Source: an uncultured Pseudomonadota bacterium (lineage in GTDB: Bacteria; Pseudomonadota; Gammaproteobacteria; Enterobacterales; Succinivibrionaceae). From it: a stretch of 64,000 nt of DNA. The notes under the pieces are model-generated. The model was not told where the DNA came from. It made no database searches and saw nothing but the letters and a program-made list of their open reading frames with translations. The stretch covers positions 1-64,000 of the forward strand of contig OMYE01000001.1 of NCBI GenBank assembly GCA_900315145.1, in the 5' to 3' direction. Position 1 is the first letter of the stretch. Each line of letters starts with the position of its first letter. The translations under genes were made by a program, and so were the position numbers. Shown here piece after piece: positions 1 to 9,754 of the stretch.

Positions 1-37
1 CACAGAATGTTTTCCGGTCGCCTGATTCCCTGCATAA

Positions 38-1075
38 TTAAATGAGGTGCATACCGAGTCTGGTGCATTCCTCTCTCATGTCCTCAGGCCAGATACTTGC
101 CTGAATTTCACCGATGTGGCCCTTATGGAGAAGAACCATACATAAACGGCTCTGACCGATACCGCCACCGATACTTAAAGGTAATTCATCATTGAGAAGC
201 TTCTTATGGAAGTAAAGTTCCTTTCTTTCCTCCTTGCCTTCAATCTTCAGCTGACGAAGGAGAGCCTCCTTATCAACACGGATACCCATTGATGACAATT
301 CAAATGAACGGTTGAGAATAGGATACCAGATCAGAATGTCGCCGTTAAGACCGAGAAGACCGTTATCGCCTTCAGAACTCCAGTCATCATAGTCAGGAGC
401 ACGGCCGTCATGCTTTTCACCGTTTGACAGCTTACCGCCGATACCCATCAGGAATACGGCACCGTATTTCTTACAGATAGCATCCTCTCTTTCCTTAGGA
501 GTGAGATCAGGATACATCTTTAAAAGTTCTTCACTGTGAATGAAGGTAATCTTTTCCGGAAGGAAAGGCTTTAGCTCAGGGTAGAACTCACATGTCAGAT
601 ATTCAGTGCGGCGAATGGCGGCATAAATTCTTTCAACCACAGACTTAAGGAATGAAGTGGTTCTCTGTTCCTTTGTGATCACCGCCTCCCAGTCCCACTG
701 GTCAACATACAGGGAATGCAGGTTATCCAGTTCCTCGTCGGCACGGATGGCGTTCATATCAGTGTAGATGCCGTAGCCGGGTTCAATACTGTATTCAGCA
801 AGTGTAAGTCTCTTCCACTTAGCCAGTGAATGAACTATTTCTGCGCAGGAATCACCGAGATCCTTGATCGGGAAGGTCACAGCACGTTCAACACCGTTAA
901 GGTCATCATTAATACCCAGACCTTTCATTACGAAAAGAGGCGCTGTAACACGGCGGAGACGCAACTCAGTTGAAAGATTCTGCTGAAAGAAATCTTTGAT
1001 TTGTTTGATGCCCTGTTCAGTCTGTTTAAGATTCAAAACTGCTTTGTAATCCTGCGGTTTAATTAAATTACTCAT
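38..1075 (-). CDS. asnA: Aspartate--ammonia ligase
   Basis: This is the ammonia-dependent asparagine synthetase, which makes L-asparagine from aspartate, ammonia and ATP in the cytosol. It is a class II aminoacyl-tRNA-synthetase-like fold. The 345-residue length is normal for AsnA, and the reading frame runs from MSNLIKPQDY to the GIGQSRLCMVLLHKGHIGEIQ segment near the C-terminus, which holds the conserved motif-3-like GGGIGQSR. Only 37 bases of window remain downstream of the stop, so its downstream partner is not visible. It is transcribed away from the mks operon, and the shared 650-base gap holds two pairs of tandem direct repeats that could be operators. No strong Shine-Dalgarno sequence is visible before the ATG. 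Identification is secure from family resemblance. Confidence 0.95.
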   Translation of the reverse strand: MSNLIKPQDYKAVLNLKQTEQGIKQIKDFFQQNLSTELRLRRVTAPLFVMKGLGINDDLNGVERAVTFPIKDLGDSCAEIVHSLAKWKRLTLAEYSIEPGYGIYTDMNAIRADEELDNLHSLYVDQWDWEAVITKEQRTTSFLKSVVERIYAAIRRTEYLTCEFYPELKPFLPEKITFIHSEELLKMYPDLTPKEREDAICKKYGAVFLMGIGGKLSNGEKHDGRAPDYDDWSSEGDNGLLGLNGDILIWYPILNRSFELSSMGIRVDKEALLRQLKIEGKEERKELYFHKKLLNDELPLSIGGGIGQSRLCMVLLHKGHIGEIQASIWPEDMREECTRLGMHLI

Positions 1076-1212
1076 AATAAATCATGGCGTTCAAACACGT
1101 ACAACTGCAATCGTGTCGATAACCAAACTCCTTGTATATGTTTCCAGATCAACAAAAAACGCCTCTGATTATACTATAAAACTTACCTCAGAGTAAGATA
1201 ATCCGCACTATT

Positions 1213-1249
1213 ATTGTTCAAATTACTCCGGATTGTCCAAATTATTCCG
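1213..1249. repeat. Tandem direct repeat, 18-bp unit
   Basis: Two adjacent copies, ATTGTTCAAATTACTCCG at 1213-1230 and ATTGTCCAAATTATTCCG at 1232-1249, differ at two positions. They sit between the divergent asnA and mksB genes, upstream of both, which suits a regulator binding site on one face of the DNA (19-bp period). The regulator is unknown; an AsnC/Lrp-type protein would be a guess. Confidence 0.55.
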
Positions 1250-1260
1250 TGCGTTACTCT

Positions 1261-1304
1261 TTAAGAGAAAACTCATATTCTCTTAAGAAAAAACTCATAT
1301 CCTC
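1261..1304. repeat. Tandem direct repeat, 22-bp unit
   Basis: Two abutting 22-base copies (1261-1282 and 1283-1304) share TTAAGA-AAAACTCATAT-CTC with two mismatches. This lies 12 bases from the 18-bp repeat pair, so the asnA/mksB gap holds two different duplicated motifs side by side. Function unknown. Confidence 0.5.
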
Positions 1305-1330
1305 TTCTACCGGACTTTTACTTTAGATAA

Positions 1331-1354
1331 TAAAAAAAAGAAGCCCCAAGGCTT
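1331..1354 (-). terminator. Orphan terminator-like hairpin
   Basis: On the minus strand the short stem AAGCC-TTGG-GGCTT is followed by C and a run of eight T. No minus-strand gene lies close to its right, so it may end an unannotated short transcript, limit antisense transcription, or be chance. The five-base-pair stem is weak. Confidence 0.3.
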
Positions 1355-1729
1355 AATTAAAGCTCCGGGATAAAGGCTCTCAGTCATACCACCTGCTTCT
1401 CCGTCTTTCCGCTCTTTTTCCGATGTTTTGCATAAATGGCAATGGTGGTATAATCTACAGAATTCACTGTTTAAAGATATAAAAAAAATAAAATGTTGAT
1501 TATAAACAGCCGTCCGGATACATTCAGTCAGGGATCGGCTGTCTGCTGGAGGCCGGCTGTTAACTGTGATAACAGTCAGGTAAAAACAGAACCGGTTAAG
1601 GCTGCTGCATCAGACAGGCAACCGGTTAACGTCCTTCAGTTAAGCAACCATGAATATTCCGATGTAACAAAAAGTACGCACCGCATACAGACAGGACGGA
1701 GGCGTGCTCATTAGAGGAAATCTTCCAGC

Positions 1730-4700
1730 ATGTCAGAAACCAGTTTGACTCAACAGCCTTCAGCAGGTTTAAACCGGCTTATTTTAGTTAATTCCTATAT
1801 CGCTTCAGGTAACGGCATATATGAATTTGACTTTTCCAGACACACTCAGATAAACGGAGCCAACGGCTCAGGCAAGACCAGTTTACTGAATCTCATCCCT
1901 TTTTTCTACGGACTCGAACCGGGAAGAATCACCAGCATCAGTTCCGTGCGTAAGAGTTTCGCCGGCTTCTATCTGCCTAAATCAGACAGCAGCATAATTT
2001 TTGAATACATCACCCACAACGGCACCATGGCCCACGTAGTGGTAAGCAACGCCTCAGGCAGTGCCACCAATACTGCGGTAAGCTACGGCTTCATCCCGTG
2101 CGCCTTTGATACCATGAACTACATCACCCAGGACGGAACTGACGGCAGGCTGCGCCCGAAGACCTGGCTTGAATACCGTGAAAGTCTCCGTGACATGGGC
2201 GTAAAAGCAGAAAAAATAATCTACTCTGTTGACTACTACCGCTCAATTATTCAGAACATTCCCCTGGGTGACAATCAGGCTCTGAGAAAAAAATACGCCT
2301 TAAGCAGCGGCCACTGTCAGCTCCGCTATGTGGCCGGCATTGTGCACAACATCATCACCGGTAACGTAAGCTTTGACAACATCAAACTGCTGCTTACAGA
2401 TATTCTAAAGCAGGAGCATCAGACACCTGATCTGCAGATAAAGGAGCACGAACTCAACAAATGGTGTCAGGACACCAGAGCGTTTAAGGAAATATCCGGC
2501 TTAGAAAGTAATCTGCAGCATATTCTGGAGCTTTCACACAGCATGAGCTCCGCCGAAGAGTCCATGACCTCCGGCTACCGCGATCTCCTGTGGTACCGCG
2601 AGGATACAACAGAAACTCTCAACGGCATCAGCAAGGAGCTCAGCGACGAAGAGGACAGCTTTGAAAAATACCGACAGAATACCATTGCCGCCATGGCCGA
2701 GCTCCAGTCAAACCGGGATGCCGCTGCAGAAAAAGTACAGCGCCAGAAGAAACTCGTAGACAACATTGAATCGGAAAAGGAAAAATTCGCCGATGCCGAA
2801 GCCGACAGATGGCGTGAAAAATTCCACAACCGCTCGGTTATCGAAGGTTTTATCGCAAGCAAGAAAAAGCAGCTGGAAACCCTGAGTGAAGGCTTCAGCT
2901 TCATTGAATCGGAATACGCCGCCACCAAAACCGGTCTGATAAACAAGCACAAGGAGGCCAGAGCTCCGGTTGAAGCCGTAATTCATCGTTATGAACTTGA
3001 GGAAAACAGACTGCTCTCCGAAGAGGAGCAGAATTTTCAGAACCAGCGCAATCAGATAAAGGAACAGGAAATAAAGCGCAAGCATGAGCTTGATCTGGAG
3101 ATTTCCGGACTGCGTACCAGCCGGGAAATGCTGGAAAAGGAAAAATCCATGTTTTCCGTACCTCCGGATCTCAGACAGCAGCTTGACGAAACCATCCAGA
3201 AGATAGAGGAAATCCACCACAGCAACAACCTGCTGCAGCAGAGTATCATGGAGGATTCCGAAAAGCTCCATGCTGCGGAAAACAAACACAGCAGTCAGCT
3301 TATTCTTCTCAACGGGGTCAGACAGAAGCTTGAAACCGAAACAGTAAAATATAATGAACTTACAGTTAAACTCAATCCGGAACAGGGAATGCTGAGAAGC
3401 TTCCTCGCTGAACACGTGCCTGACTGGCAGCAGTCCATAGGCCGGGTTATTGACAGGGAACTCCTGAACCGGATGGATCTCAAGCCTGAGCTAATTAATC
3501 TTAAGGAAAGCAGCATTTCCGGTGATTCAGACACATCTGACGCTTTGGAAATGCTGAACCCCGGAAATGAATCAACCCCATCAGAGACAGCAGTACATGT
3601 CACCATCGACAACCTGCGTCTTAATATCAGCAGTGTAGCCACACCTCTTCTTGACGATTCCGGTCTGGAACTTGAACTGCAGAAAACCGGGGAGAATGTG
3701 TCTGCCCTTACCGCAAGACAAAACGAACTTGATACCGAACTTGCAAAACTTGCGGCGACCATCTCCACTTTAAAAAACAGCATCAATGTTTCCAGAAGCA
3801 GAATTACCGGTGAGGACGGACTCAGAGAGCTTAACGAAAGAAGACAGATGTTAAAGGAGCGCATTAACCAGGCCGGTACCGCTCATGAAAACGAAATTGC
3901 CGGAAAAATATCCTCCGTGAACCGGGAGATCAAAAAACTCGAAGATGAACTCAGCCGGCATCATGACAAATACCGGGAGCTTCTCGAAAACAACAACACC
4001 GATCATCTTGCCAACAAAAGTGATATTGAAACAAAATATGACGAGCTGAAGGAAACCCAGCTGGCCATTCTCAAATCCATTGATCAGGATTTTGAACAGC
4101 AGATAAAGACCTTAAACGAGCTCAAAAAATCCAAGCTCAGCAAAAAGAACATTGATCCGCAGATTATCGACAAGATTCATGACGAGTGCGCCGCCTATGA
4201 AAAGGAGCTTACCGAGATCAACCAGAAAACCCAGCTTATAAGCGAATACGAACTGTGGTTAAGCGGCAACGGCGCCAGAATCGGTGAGGAACGCAGTCTT
4301 CTTACCGAACTAGAAAGAAAACTGCAGCATGCATCAGAGCAGTACGAGGCCAGTGCCCGCGTTCATGAAAATACCGCGAGAGACTTTGAAAAGAACATCA
4401 AGCGGCTGAATGAAGAAATCAAGAACCATGAAACCATGCTCAAAAATATCAGAAACTGTCTGAATGACATGGATAACGAAGGGATTACCGGCAAGGCAAC
4501 CTCCGTTAAACCGGTACTCAGCCTGAACGGTATTCTCAATACGGTTGCCAGCACGGTATCGGGATATCGCAAATCATCAAGAGAACTGGTTGATGAACTG
4601 GAGCTTCTTGATTCCAGAATGTCGTCCCACCGCACCACCGCCTTATACAGCATGTGGACTGAAGCCAGAGAGATGAGCCGCAACAGCACCAGCTTCGAAC

Positions 4701-5524
4701 CTGACGTTTCTGAGAACCGCCGGGAGATTATTCTGAAAACCATGGCGGCAAAAACCCTCTACACAGGTATTCTGCCGGAACAGAAGAGCACCCTGATTCT
4801 TCAGGAAAAGAACTACTCGCACATGATCTGCCAGTACTATCACTATCTCAAGGAGTTCGATAACCGCATTCAGGCGTTCAGCAGCCGTATTTCCGGTATC
4901 GTCACCGCCAATCTTCAGTTTGAGGCCTTCGAATCCTTCAACATAGAACTGGAGACCTGCATAAAACAGATTGCCAGCTGGGATCTTATTGAGAGCATTG
5001 CCGCCAACTATGAAAACAGGCTGCAGCTTGCCGGCTCAGAGGAACTACCTGATGACAGTTTCATCGACAAGCTGGAGAGCCTTGCCCAGAAATTTGTTAA
5101 CGGTCAGCTGAAAAACGAAGTCAGCGAACTATTCAACATTGTCTTCAGGGTAACGGAGAACGGCAAGCAGAAAATGGCCAAAACAGCCAAGAATCTCAAG
5201 GATTTGAGCTCTAATGGTCTTACCTTCCTGCTTATCTGCGCTCTCTATATCAGTCTGATTCATCTGGCACGTGAAGGACAGAACATCAATATCCACTGGC
5301 CGGTTGACGAAATGAGCAAGCTTTCCAACAAAAACATCCACCTGCTTCTCAAGGTGATGAATGAAAACCACATAGCCATGGTTTCGGCAGCTCCGGATCT
5401 CAGCACCTCTATAGCCTCCGAGTTCAGATCCATATACAGAATCGCCAGAGACGGTGTATACGTTAATGCCGAAGCGGTCAATCCTATCGGCGAGGCCCTG
5501 TCACGCAGACTTATTGAATCATAA
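1730..5524 (+). CDS. mksB: Condensin ATPase subunit, MksB/MukB-like
   Basis: This is an SMC-like ATPase of the MukB/MksB/JetC group, expected to form a dimer that loads on and loops DNA. The Walker A motif GANGSGKT is at residues 43-50. Long coiled-coil arms, rich in Glu, Lys, Leu and Gln, run from roughly 260 to 980 around a hinge-like central part. The C-terminal head has a signature-like SSNGLTFLL and a Walker B ending in PVDEM, near residue 1170. At 1264 residues it is between MksB (about 900-1000) and MukB (about 1490). The start is supported by GAGGAAA eight bases upstream of the ATG. It is first of three genes, 17 bases ahead of mksE. Which subfamily it belongs to needs a phylogeny; being an SMC-type condensin ATPase is clear. 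Confidence 0.85.
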   Translation: MSETSLTQQPSAGLNRLILVNSYIASGNGIYEFDFSRHTQINGANGSGKTSLLNLIPFFYGLEPGRITSISSVRKSFAGFYLPKSDSSIIFEYITHNGTMAHVVVSNASGSATNTAVSYGFIPCAFDTMNYITQDGTDGRLRPKTWLEYRESLRDMGVKAEKIIYSVDYYRSIIQNIPLGDNQALRKKYALSSGHCQLRYVAGIVHNIITGNVSFDNIKLLLTDILKQEHQTPDLQIKEHELNKWCQDTRAFKEISGLESNLQHILELSHSMSSAEESMTSGYRDLLWYREDTTETLNGISKELSDEEDSFEKYRQNTIAAMAELQSNRDAAAEKVQRQKKLVDNIESEKEKFADAEADRWREKFHNRSVIEGFIASKKKQLETLSEGFSFIESEYAATKTGLINKHKEARAPVEAVIHRYELEENRLLSEEEQNFQNQRNQIKEQEIKRKHELDLEISGLRTSREMLEKEKSMFSVPPDLRQQLDETIQKIEEIHHSNNLLQQSIMEDSEKLHAAENKHSSQLILLNGVRQKLETETVKYNELTVKLNPEQGMLRSFLAEHVPDWQQSIGRVIDRELLNRMDLKPELINLKESSISGDSDTSDALEMLNPGNESTPSETAVHVTIDNLRLNISSVATPLLDDSGLELELQKTGENVSALTARQNELDTELAKLAATISTLKNSINVSRSRITGEDGLRELNERRQMLKERINQAGTAHENEIAGKISSVNREIKKLEDELSRHHDKYRELLENNNTDHLANKSDIETKYDELKETQLAILKSIDQDFEQQIKTLNELKKSKLSKKNIDPQIIDKIHDECAAYEKELTEINQKTQLISEYELWLSGNGARIGEERSLLTELERKLQHASEQYEASARVHENTARDFEKNIKRLNEEIKNHETMLKNIRNCLNDMDNEGITGKATSVKPVLSLNGILNTVASTVSGYRKSSRELVDELELLDSRMSSHRTTALYSMWTEAREMSRNSTSFEPDVSENRREIILKTMAAKTLYTGILPEQKSTLILQEKNYSHMICQYYHYLKEFDNRIQAFSSRISGIVTANLQFEAFESFNIELETCIKQIASWDLIESIAANYENRLQLAGSEELPDDSFIDKLESLAQKFVNGQLKNEVSELFNIVFRVTENGKQKMAKTAKNLKDLSSNGLTFLLICALYISLIHLAREGQNINIHWPVDEMSKLSNKNIHLLLKVMNENHIAMVSAAPDLSTSIASEFRSIYRIARDGVYVNAEAVNPIGEALSRRLIES

Positions 5525-5541
5525 AAGGACGGAGGAATATC

Positions 5542-6183
5542 ATGAGTATAAGAGAAACCACTGAATTACTGCTTGAAGGCAGATTTATCTGCGCCGTCAC
5601 CTGTCCGGAAGCCTTTGATGATCTCAATAATCCTGCTGTATCCGAGCAGATAACCGCCCTGCTTGCCCCGCTTAACAGAAAAATTGCCAAAACCAAAGGC
5701 GGCAACGCCTACTATGCAGCCTGGGCCAATCTTGAAAACAACAGTGATCGTGAAGCCATTACCAGAGAGTTTGAGGCTGTCAGAAACCAGCTCCGTCCGG
5801 TGGTAACCTTTATTCTGGAGCTCATGGACTGTGACCTCCGTGACCATCCGTTAAATGTAGGAGATATTGTTTCCGAAGCGGAAATCATCACCATTTTAGA
5901 AAACAACACCTTCCTTAACGAGCGCAATGTTGCTCTGCTGCGTCAGCTCACCTCCAGACATATGAGCGATCCCATCCGTATTCAAGTGAAATTCATCTTC
6001 GATCATATGAAAAAATTCGGCATTATTGCGGAAACCACCGAGGGCAGCCGCAGGTTCCGGATTACCGGCAAGCTTGAATATATCTATGAAGTACTGGAAT
6101 TTATCAACAGCAGGGAGCAGATTCTGGAGAAAAACACCGACCGCCAGAACTTAAGTGTCCAGGGGGACGTTTTTAATGGCTAG
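5542..6183 (+). CDS. mksE: Condensin subunit, MksE/MukE-like
   Basis: A 213-residue protein directly after the SMC-like ATPase and overlapping the next gene by eight bases (ATGGCTAG). Size, position and predicted winged-helix character (helical segments around MKKFGIIAETTEGSRRFRITGKLEYI) match the MukE/MksE/JetB class, the KITE-type subunit that bridges kleisin and ATPase head. It starts at an ATG preceded by a strong AGGACGGAGGA. I infer the family mostly from operon logic and general sequence character, since these proteins diverge strongly. An alternative would be a JetB-type subunit of a Wadjet system, but no JetD nuclease gene accompanies it. Confidence 0.7.
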   Translation: MSIRETTELLLEGRFICAVTCPEAFDDLNNPAVSEQITALLAPLNRKIAKTKGGNAYYAAWANLENNSDREAITREFEAVRNQLRPVVTFILELMDCDLRDHPLNVGDIVSEAEIITILENNTFLNERNVALLRQLTSRHMSDPIRIQVKFIFDHMKKFGIIAETTEGSRRFRITGKLEYIYEVLEFINSREQILEKNTDRQNLSVQGDVFNG

Positions 6184-7459
6184 AATCAACCAGAAAGTCG
6201 GCGGTGCCGAGCTGATAAAAAGATTTCTAAATGACCTGAGTCAGGGCTCTGATCTTATTGTCTCCGCATACAGCGGTACCCTTGACAGCATTCCGGAAGG
6301 TCAGGAGAAAATATTCGGCAGGCTTAAAAGTCAGAGAATTCTCATGAATACCCGGCAGGGATTCCGGCTGAATCCCAATATGACCTCCCTTATCGGTTAT
6401 CTGATGTCGCAGAACCGCTCAAGACATATAGAAATAGACCTGATATCCCGCCTGAAAACTCTTGACAGAATCGTCATCAGCTACCTTGATCACCGCCGTA
6501 ACAATGAGGAGCTTCTGGCCGAGGAGATTCTCAACGACATCGAACAGATGACCTTCGATATCGTCTTTACGGCAAGAGAGGCGGTCTACAGTCTGGCAAA
6601 CCGCATCCAGACCCAGTTCGGTTTTGTCCGTAGCATTAAGGATAAAATCTCTGAAAACGAGGAAGCCATCCGCATTGCCACGGGACTTGTGAATAATTTC
6701 ACCTCATTCACCTTCTCCCATATGATGGAGCTCATCAGACAGGATACCCCTAACAGTCCTCTTTACAGTATCCTGTGTACCGGTCTGCTCTCCGAGCTTG
6801 CCACCTGTCAGAGCGACCTTAACGTGATTCTGATACAGCTTCGGGAAATGCTCGCCACCTTCAGAAGCGAGGTTCATAAAACCAATATTCTCAAGGCCTT
6901 TTACGAACAGTACAATAAAAATACCGACTACCGGCCTAAGGATTATACCGAATACGAGCTGCCGCATGAACTATTCATGAAAGCATCACCGCTGCACTGC
7001 AGCTTATCCGGACATGCCGGTTTAACCGAGGATAATCAGAACTATCAGGATACACTCGGAGAAATAGCCGCCGGTCTCAAAACTCCGGAAAACATCCCCG
7101 GTGACGAGCAGCTTCTGGATAATTCCGGAGGACTTAACGAAGCTCCGGTAATCAAATCAGAACCGTTCGCCATGGACGATATAACCGAGGAACTGACCGT
7201 ATTCTTCAGGGAATGCATCAATACCGGCAGAGAACTGAGTGCAAGATGCTACCATGAGGAGCACCGGCTCGAATATCTTCTTTCACACTGGCTTTTTGCC
7301 GTAGCAGCCTTCTATGAGGACATGCCGCCGGAAAACCGGCGCTATTTTAAATGCTCCTTCAACGGTCACGGCCAGTATCATCAATTCGTGAAGGAACAGC
7401 CTTTTAACGTCGGCAACACCGTTCTCGAGGATGTTCTGATTCAGACAACAGGCATATAG
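6176..7459 (+). CDS. mksF: Condensin kleisin subunit, MksF/MukF-like
   Basis: This 427-residue protein is the likely kleisin (MukF/MksF/JetA class) closing the condensin ring. The N-terminal 90 residues look like a winged-helix dimerisation domain (RINQKVGGAELIKRF through the QRILMNTRQGFRLN wing), followed by a helical middle region and a C-terminal part after residue 370 that could cap the ATPase head. A longer frame opens at a GTG at 6155, but the ATG at 6176 has AGGGGGA seven bases upstream and overlaps the mksE stop, so translational coupling is likely. Gene order B-E-F is unlike the usual F-E-B. Assignment rests on length, fold features and context. Confidence 0.68.
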   Translation: MARINQKVGGAELIKRFLNDLSQGSDLIVSAYSGTLDSIPEGQEKIFGRLKSQRILMNTRQGFRLNPNMTSLIGYLMSQNRSRHIEIDLISRLKTLDRIVISYLDHRRNNEELLAEEILNDIEQMTFDIVFTAREAVYSLANRIQTQFGFVRSIKDKISENEEAIRIATGLVNNFTSFTFSHMMELIRQDTPNSPLYSILCTGLLSELATCQSDLNVILIQLREMLATFRSEVHKTNILKAFYEQYNKNTDYRPKDYTEYELPHELFMKASPLHCSLSGHAGLTEDNQNYQDTLGEIAAGLKTPENIPGDEQLLDNSGGLNEAPVIKSEPFAMDDITEELTVFFRECINTGRELSARCYHEEHRLEYLLSHWLFAVAAFYEDMPPENRRYFKCSFNGHGQYHQFVKEQPFNVGNTVLEDVLIQTTGI

Positions 7460-7648
7460 AGAGGTCGCAGATACCGCCACACCTGATAAGCCGCATTGAA
7501 TCAGCATAAATCAGCCGTACGGCATAACACCGGCAGTTTTACCGGAAAAGAACCTAAAAATAACCATTCACCGTTGTCCCCTTGCTCTCTCTGTGCATGA
7601 AAAAGAAAGAGAAAGAATCCGACCACGGGCATCATCAGGATTTACAGT

Positions 7649-9754
7649 ATGAACAACAATAAAAACACCTCCGGCGGCGTTTCAGAATCCGTCTCTCAAA
7701 CCCCCGGGTTCTGGCAGATAACCGTCAGAACATTAGGCAATTTCTTCACCGGGGTACTCTGCGGCATAGCTGTTCAGGCCGTAGCCAGAATATGCTTTCT
7801 TAAAGCCTATGCCGGTGATGCCTTCAGCTCCCTAAGTGAGGATGAAAAGCTCTCCTACATAAAAACAGCCCTGCTCTTTGACGCCAAATATGCCGCCACC
7901 ATGTGGCTCCCGCTTATCGCCTGCGGTCTGTTGCTTTTCTGGAAAAAGACCTCCAGACTCTATTCATACGTTACGGGAATATTCAACTATGCGGCGATAA
8001 TCGCCATTACTGCTTTCTCCATTATCAACCATTATTACTACCAGACCTATAAACAGTGCACCAACGCCTTTATTTTCGCCCTTTTCAAGGAGGATGCCGG
8101 AGCCGTGATGTCAACCGTGGTAAATGACTACCCGCTGTTCACCGGTCTGGGGCTGTTTTTTCTCGGACTTCTCGCCTACTTTTTTATCTTCAAACTGCTC
8201 TCCGGAATCGTGCGTCGGTGTCTCTCTCTCATAATTTCAGAAAAGCGCCGGATTCTCTCCACTGCTGTATCTCTAATACTGCTGGTGCTCACAGGTTTTA
8301 TGCTCCGCGGGTCATTCGGAACCTTTCCTCTGCGTCAGGACAATCTCAATGTATCAAGAGACGCCGTAATCAATGCATCTGTAGGTAATGGTACGGCTTA
8401 TTTCTACTGGGCCTATAAATGGTACCGCAAGGAGAATAAAATTCCTGCCGTCACCACAGAAGATATTTTAAATAACTACAGAAAGCTCGGAATCAATGTG
8501 GAAAACGGCGATATCACCGCCCCGCTTACCGTTACCCTTCCGGAAAACAATCTTCTTGCCGGAAACCCTCCGGATATTGTCGTGGCGGTTATGGAAAGCA
8601 TGAGTACCCATATGCTGCTTCTGGATAATCCGGAAAAAAACATTGACCTCTACGGGGCTCTGCGTCCTCATGCCGAAAGTGATTTCTTCTTTTTAAACTT
8701 TCTTTCTGAAGGCAACGGTACTGCCGACAGTCTTATCCGCCTGTTCACCGAAGCCCCGGATCTCAATCTCTCCACCTCCAGCAGATATAATAAAGACTAC
8801 CTGCTGAACACCATAAAACCGTTTAAAGAACACGGCTACCGGGTGATTTTTATCACCAGTGGCCGCAGTTCCTGGAGAAATCTCGGAAGTTTTCTGGAGG
8901 CTCAGGGAGTTGACAAGGTAATTGATGAATCGGCAATCAGACTTTTATACCCTGACGCCACCGCCGGCACATGGGGAATTGATGATGAATATCTTTTTAA
9001 AATGGCCTATGAAATGATGAATCATGAACACAGCCAGCCTGTGCTTATCTTTCTGCTGACCATCACCAACCATCCGCCGTACCGGGTACCGGGAAACAAT
9101 ACGCCTAAGAGCATCAGTCTGCCTGATGACATCAGGGCCCGTTTTCCTTATGAAGATACTGAAACTATTTTTGCCACCTTCAGGTATGCCAACAATTCTC
9201 TGGGCAGCTTCATAAGTTTAATTAAGAACGATCCGCATACAGCTGACAGAACAATTATAGCGGCAACCGGAGATCACAACCTTAGAGGCATAGGTTACAG
9301 CAAATATCCTGAAGAAGCAGCTTTAGGACATGCCGTACCTTTCTACCTCTATATGCCGGAAAAATACATTGACGGCACCGGAGTAAGCTATGACCGGATG
9401 AGACCAGGTTCCCACAAGGACATTATGGCCACAATTGCAGCGCACTCCCTGTCATCAGGAACGATGCTGAGCACAGGCTGTGATCTGCTCGGCAGCAGCC
9501 CGTGCAGATTCCCTTACGTATACAACGGAGAAGTTATTCTGACTCCGGATGATAACGGCTCCCAGGAAATAAACAGCTATACCGCCTGCTTCGATAATGA
9601 CGAGGTGACCTTCAAATCAGCCGACCTTTACGATATGTCAGAAAACATTCTTAAACTGGATACCGGTTCTGCCGGCAGAAATTCCGGCCGGTGCGACAAA
9701 GCTGCTGAGTATAAGAAACTGATGCAGAATCTTTACTACATCAGAGCGAAATAA
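7649..9754 (+). CDS. LTA-synthase-type membrane sulfatase
   Basis: A 701-residue inner-membrane enzyme of the alkaline phosphatase/sulfatase superfamily, in the branch including LtaS, OpgB and phosphoethanolamine transferases. The N-terminal third holds about five membrane segments (around residues 25-50, 75-95, 110-130, 155-182 and 195-215). The periplasmic catalytic domain begins near residue 305 with PPDIVVAVMESMS; the GTADSLIRL segment probably carries the nucleophilic Thr, and the late metal site includes ATGDHN and GHAVPFYLY. It likely transfers a phosphorylated head group onto a glycan or lipid in the periplasm; the substrate cannot be read. It starts at an ATG 190 bases after mksF and is followed by its own terminator, so it may be a separate unit. 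Confidence 0.8.
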   Translation: MNNNKNTSGGVSESVSQTPGFWQITVRTLGNFFTGVLCGIAVQAVARICFLKAYAGDAFSSLSEDEKLSYIKTALLFDAKYAATMWLPLIACGLLLFWKKTSRLYSYVTGIFNYAAIIAITAFSIINHYYYQTYKQCTNAFIFALFKEDAGAVMSTVVNDYPLFTGLGLFFLGLLAYFFIFKLLSGIVRRCLSLIISEKRRILSTAVSLILLVLTGFMLRGSFGTFPLRQDNLNVSRDAVINASVGNGTAYFYWAYKWYRKENKIPAVTTEDILNNYRKLGINVENGDITAPLTVTLPENNLLAGNPPDIVVAVMESMSTHMLLLDNPEKNIDLYGALRPHAESDFFFLNFLSEGNGTADSLIRLFTEAPDLNLSTSSRYNKDYLLNTIKPFKEHGYRVIFITSGRSSWRNLGSFLEAQGVDKVIDESAIRLLYPDATAGTWGIDDEYLFKMAYEMMNHEHSQPVLIFLLTITNHPPYRVPGNNTPKSISLPDDIRARFPYEDTETIFATFRYANNSLGSFISLIKNDPHTADRTIIAATGDHNLRGIGYSKYPEEAALGHAVPFYLYMPEKYIDGTGVSYDRMRPGSHKDIMATIAAHSLSSGTMLSTGCDLLGSSPCRFPYVYNGEVILTPDDNGSQEINSYTACFDNDEVTFKSADLYDMSENILKLDTGSAGRNSGRCDKAAEYKKLMQNLYYIRAK

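Larger units (their letters stand above)
1076..1729. other. Divergent intergenic region, asnA/mksB
   Basis: This 654-base gap separates two divergent genes. It contains two tandem direct-repeat pairs (listed separately), a short hairpin at 1341-1354 and an open frame at 1493-1714 that ends inside the mksB ribosome binding site. That frame lacks a Shine-Dalgarno sequence and resembles nothing I know, so it is not called. Promoters for both flanking genes must lie here. Confidence 0.6.

Noticed and set aside
1493..1714. 73-codon frame ending in the mksB ribosome binding site
   Set aside because: No Shine-Dalgarno sequence, low-complexity basic end, no recognisable family; its stop overlaps the mksB site by chance or as a leader, which cannot be shown.
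1730..7459. Complete Wadjet plasmid-defence system
   Set aside because: No JetD/MksG topoisomerase VI-like gene is found in the operon; the next gene is a membrane sulfatase.
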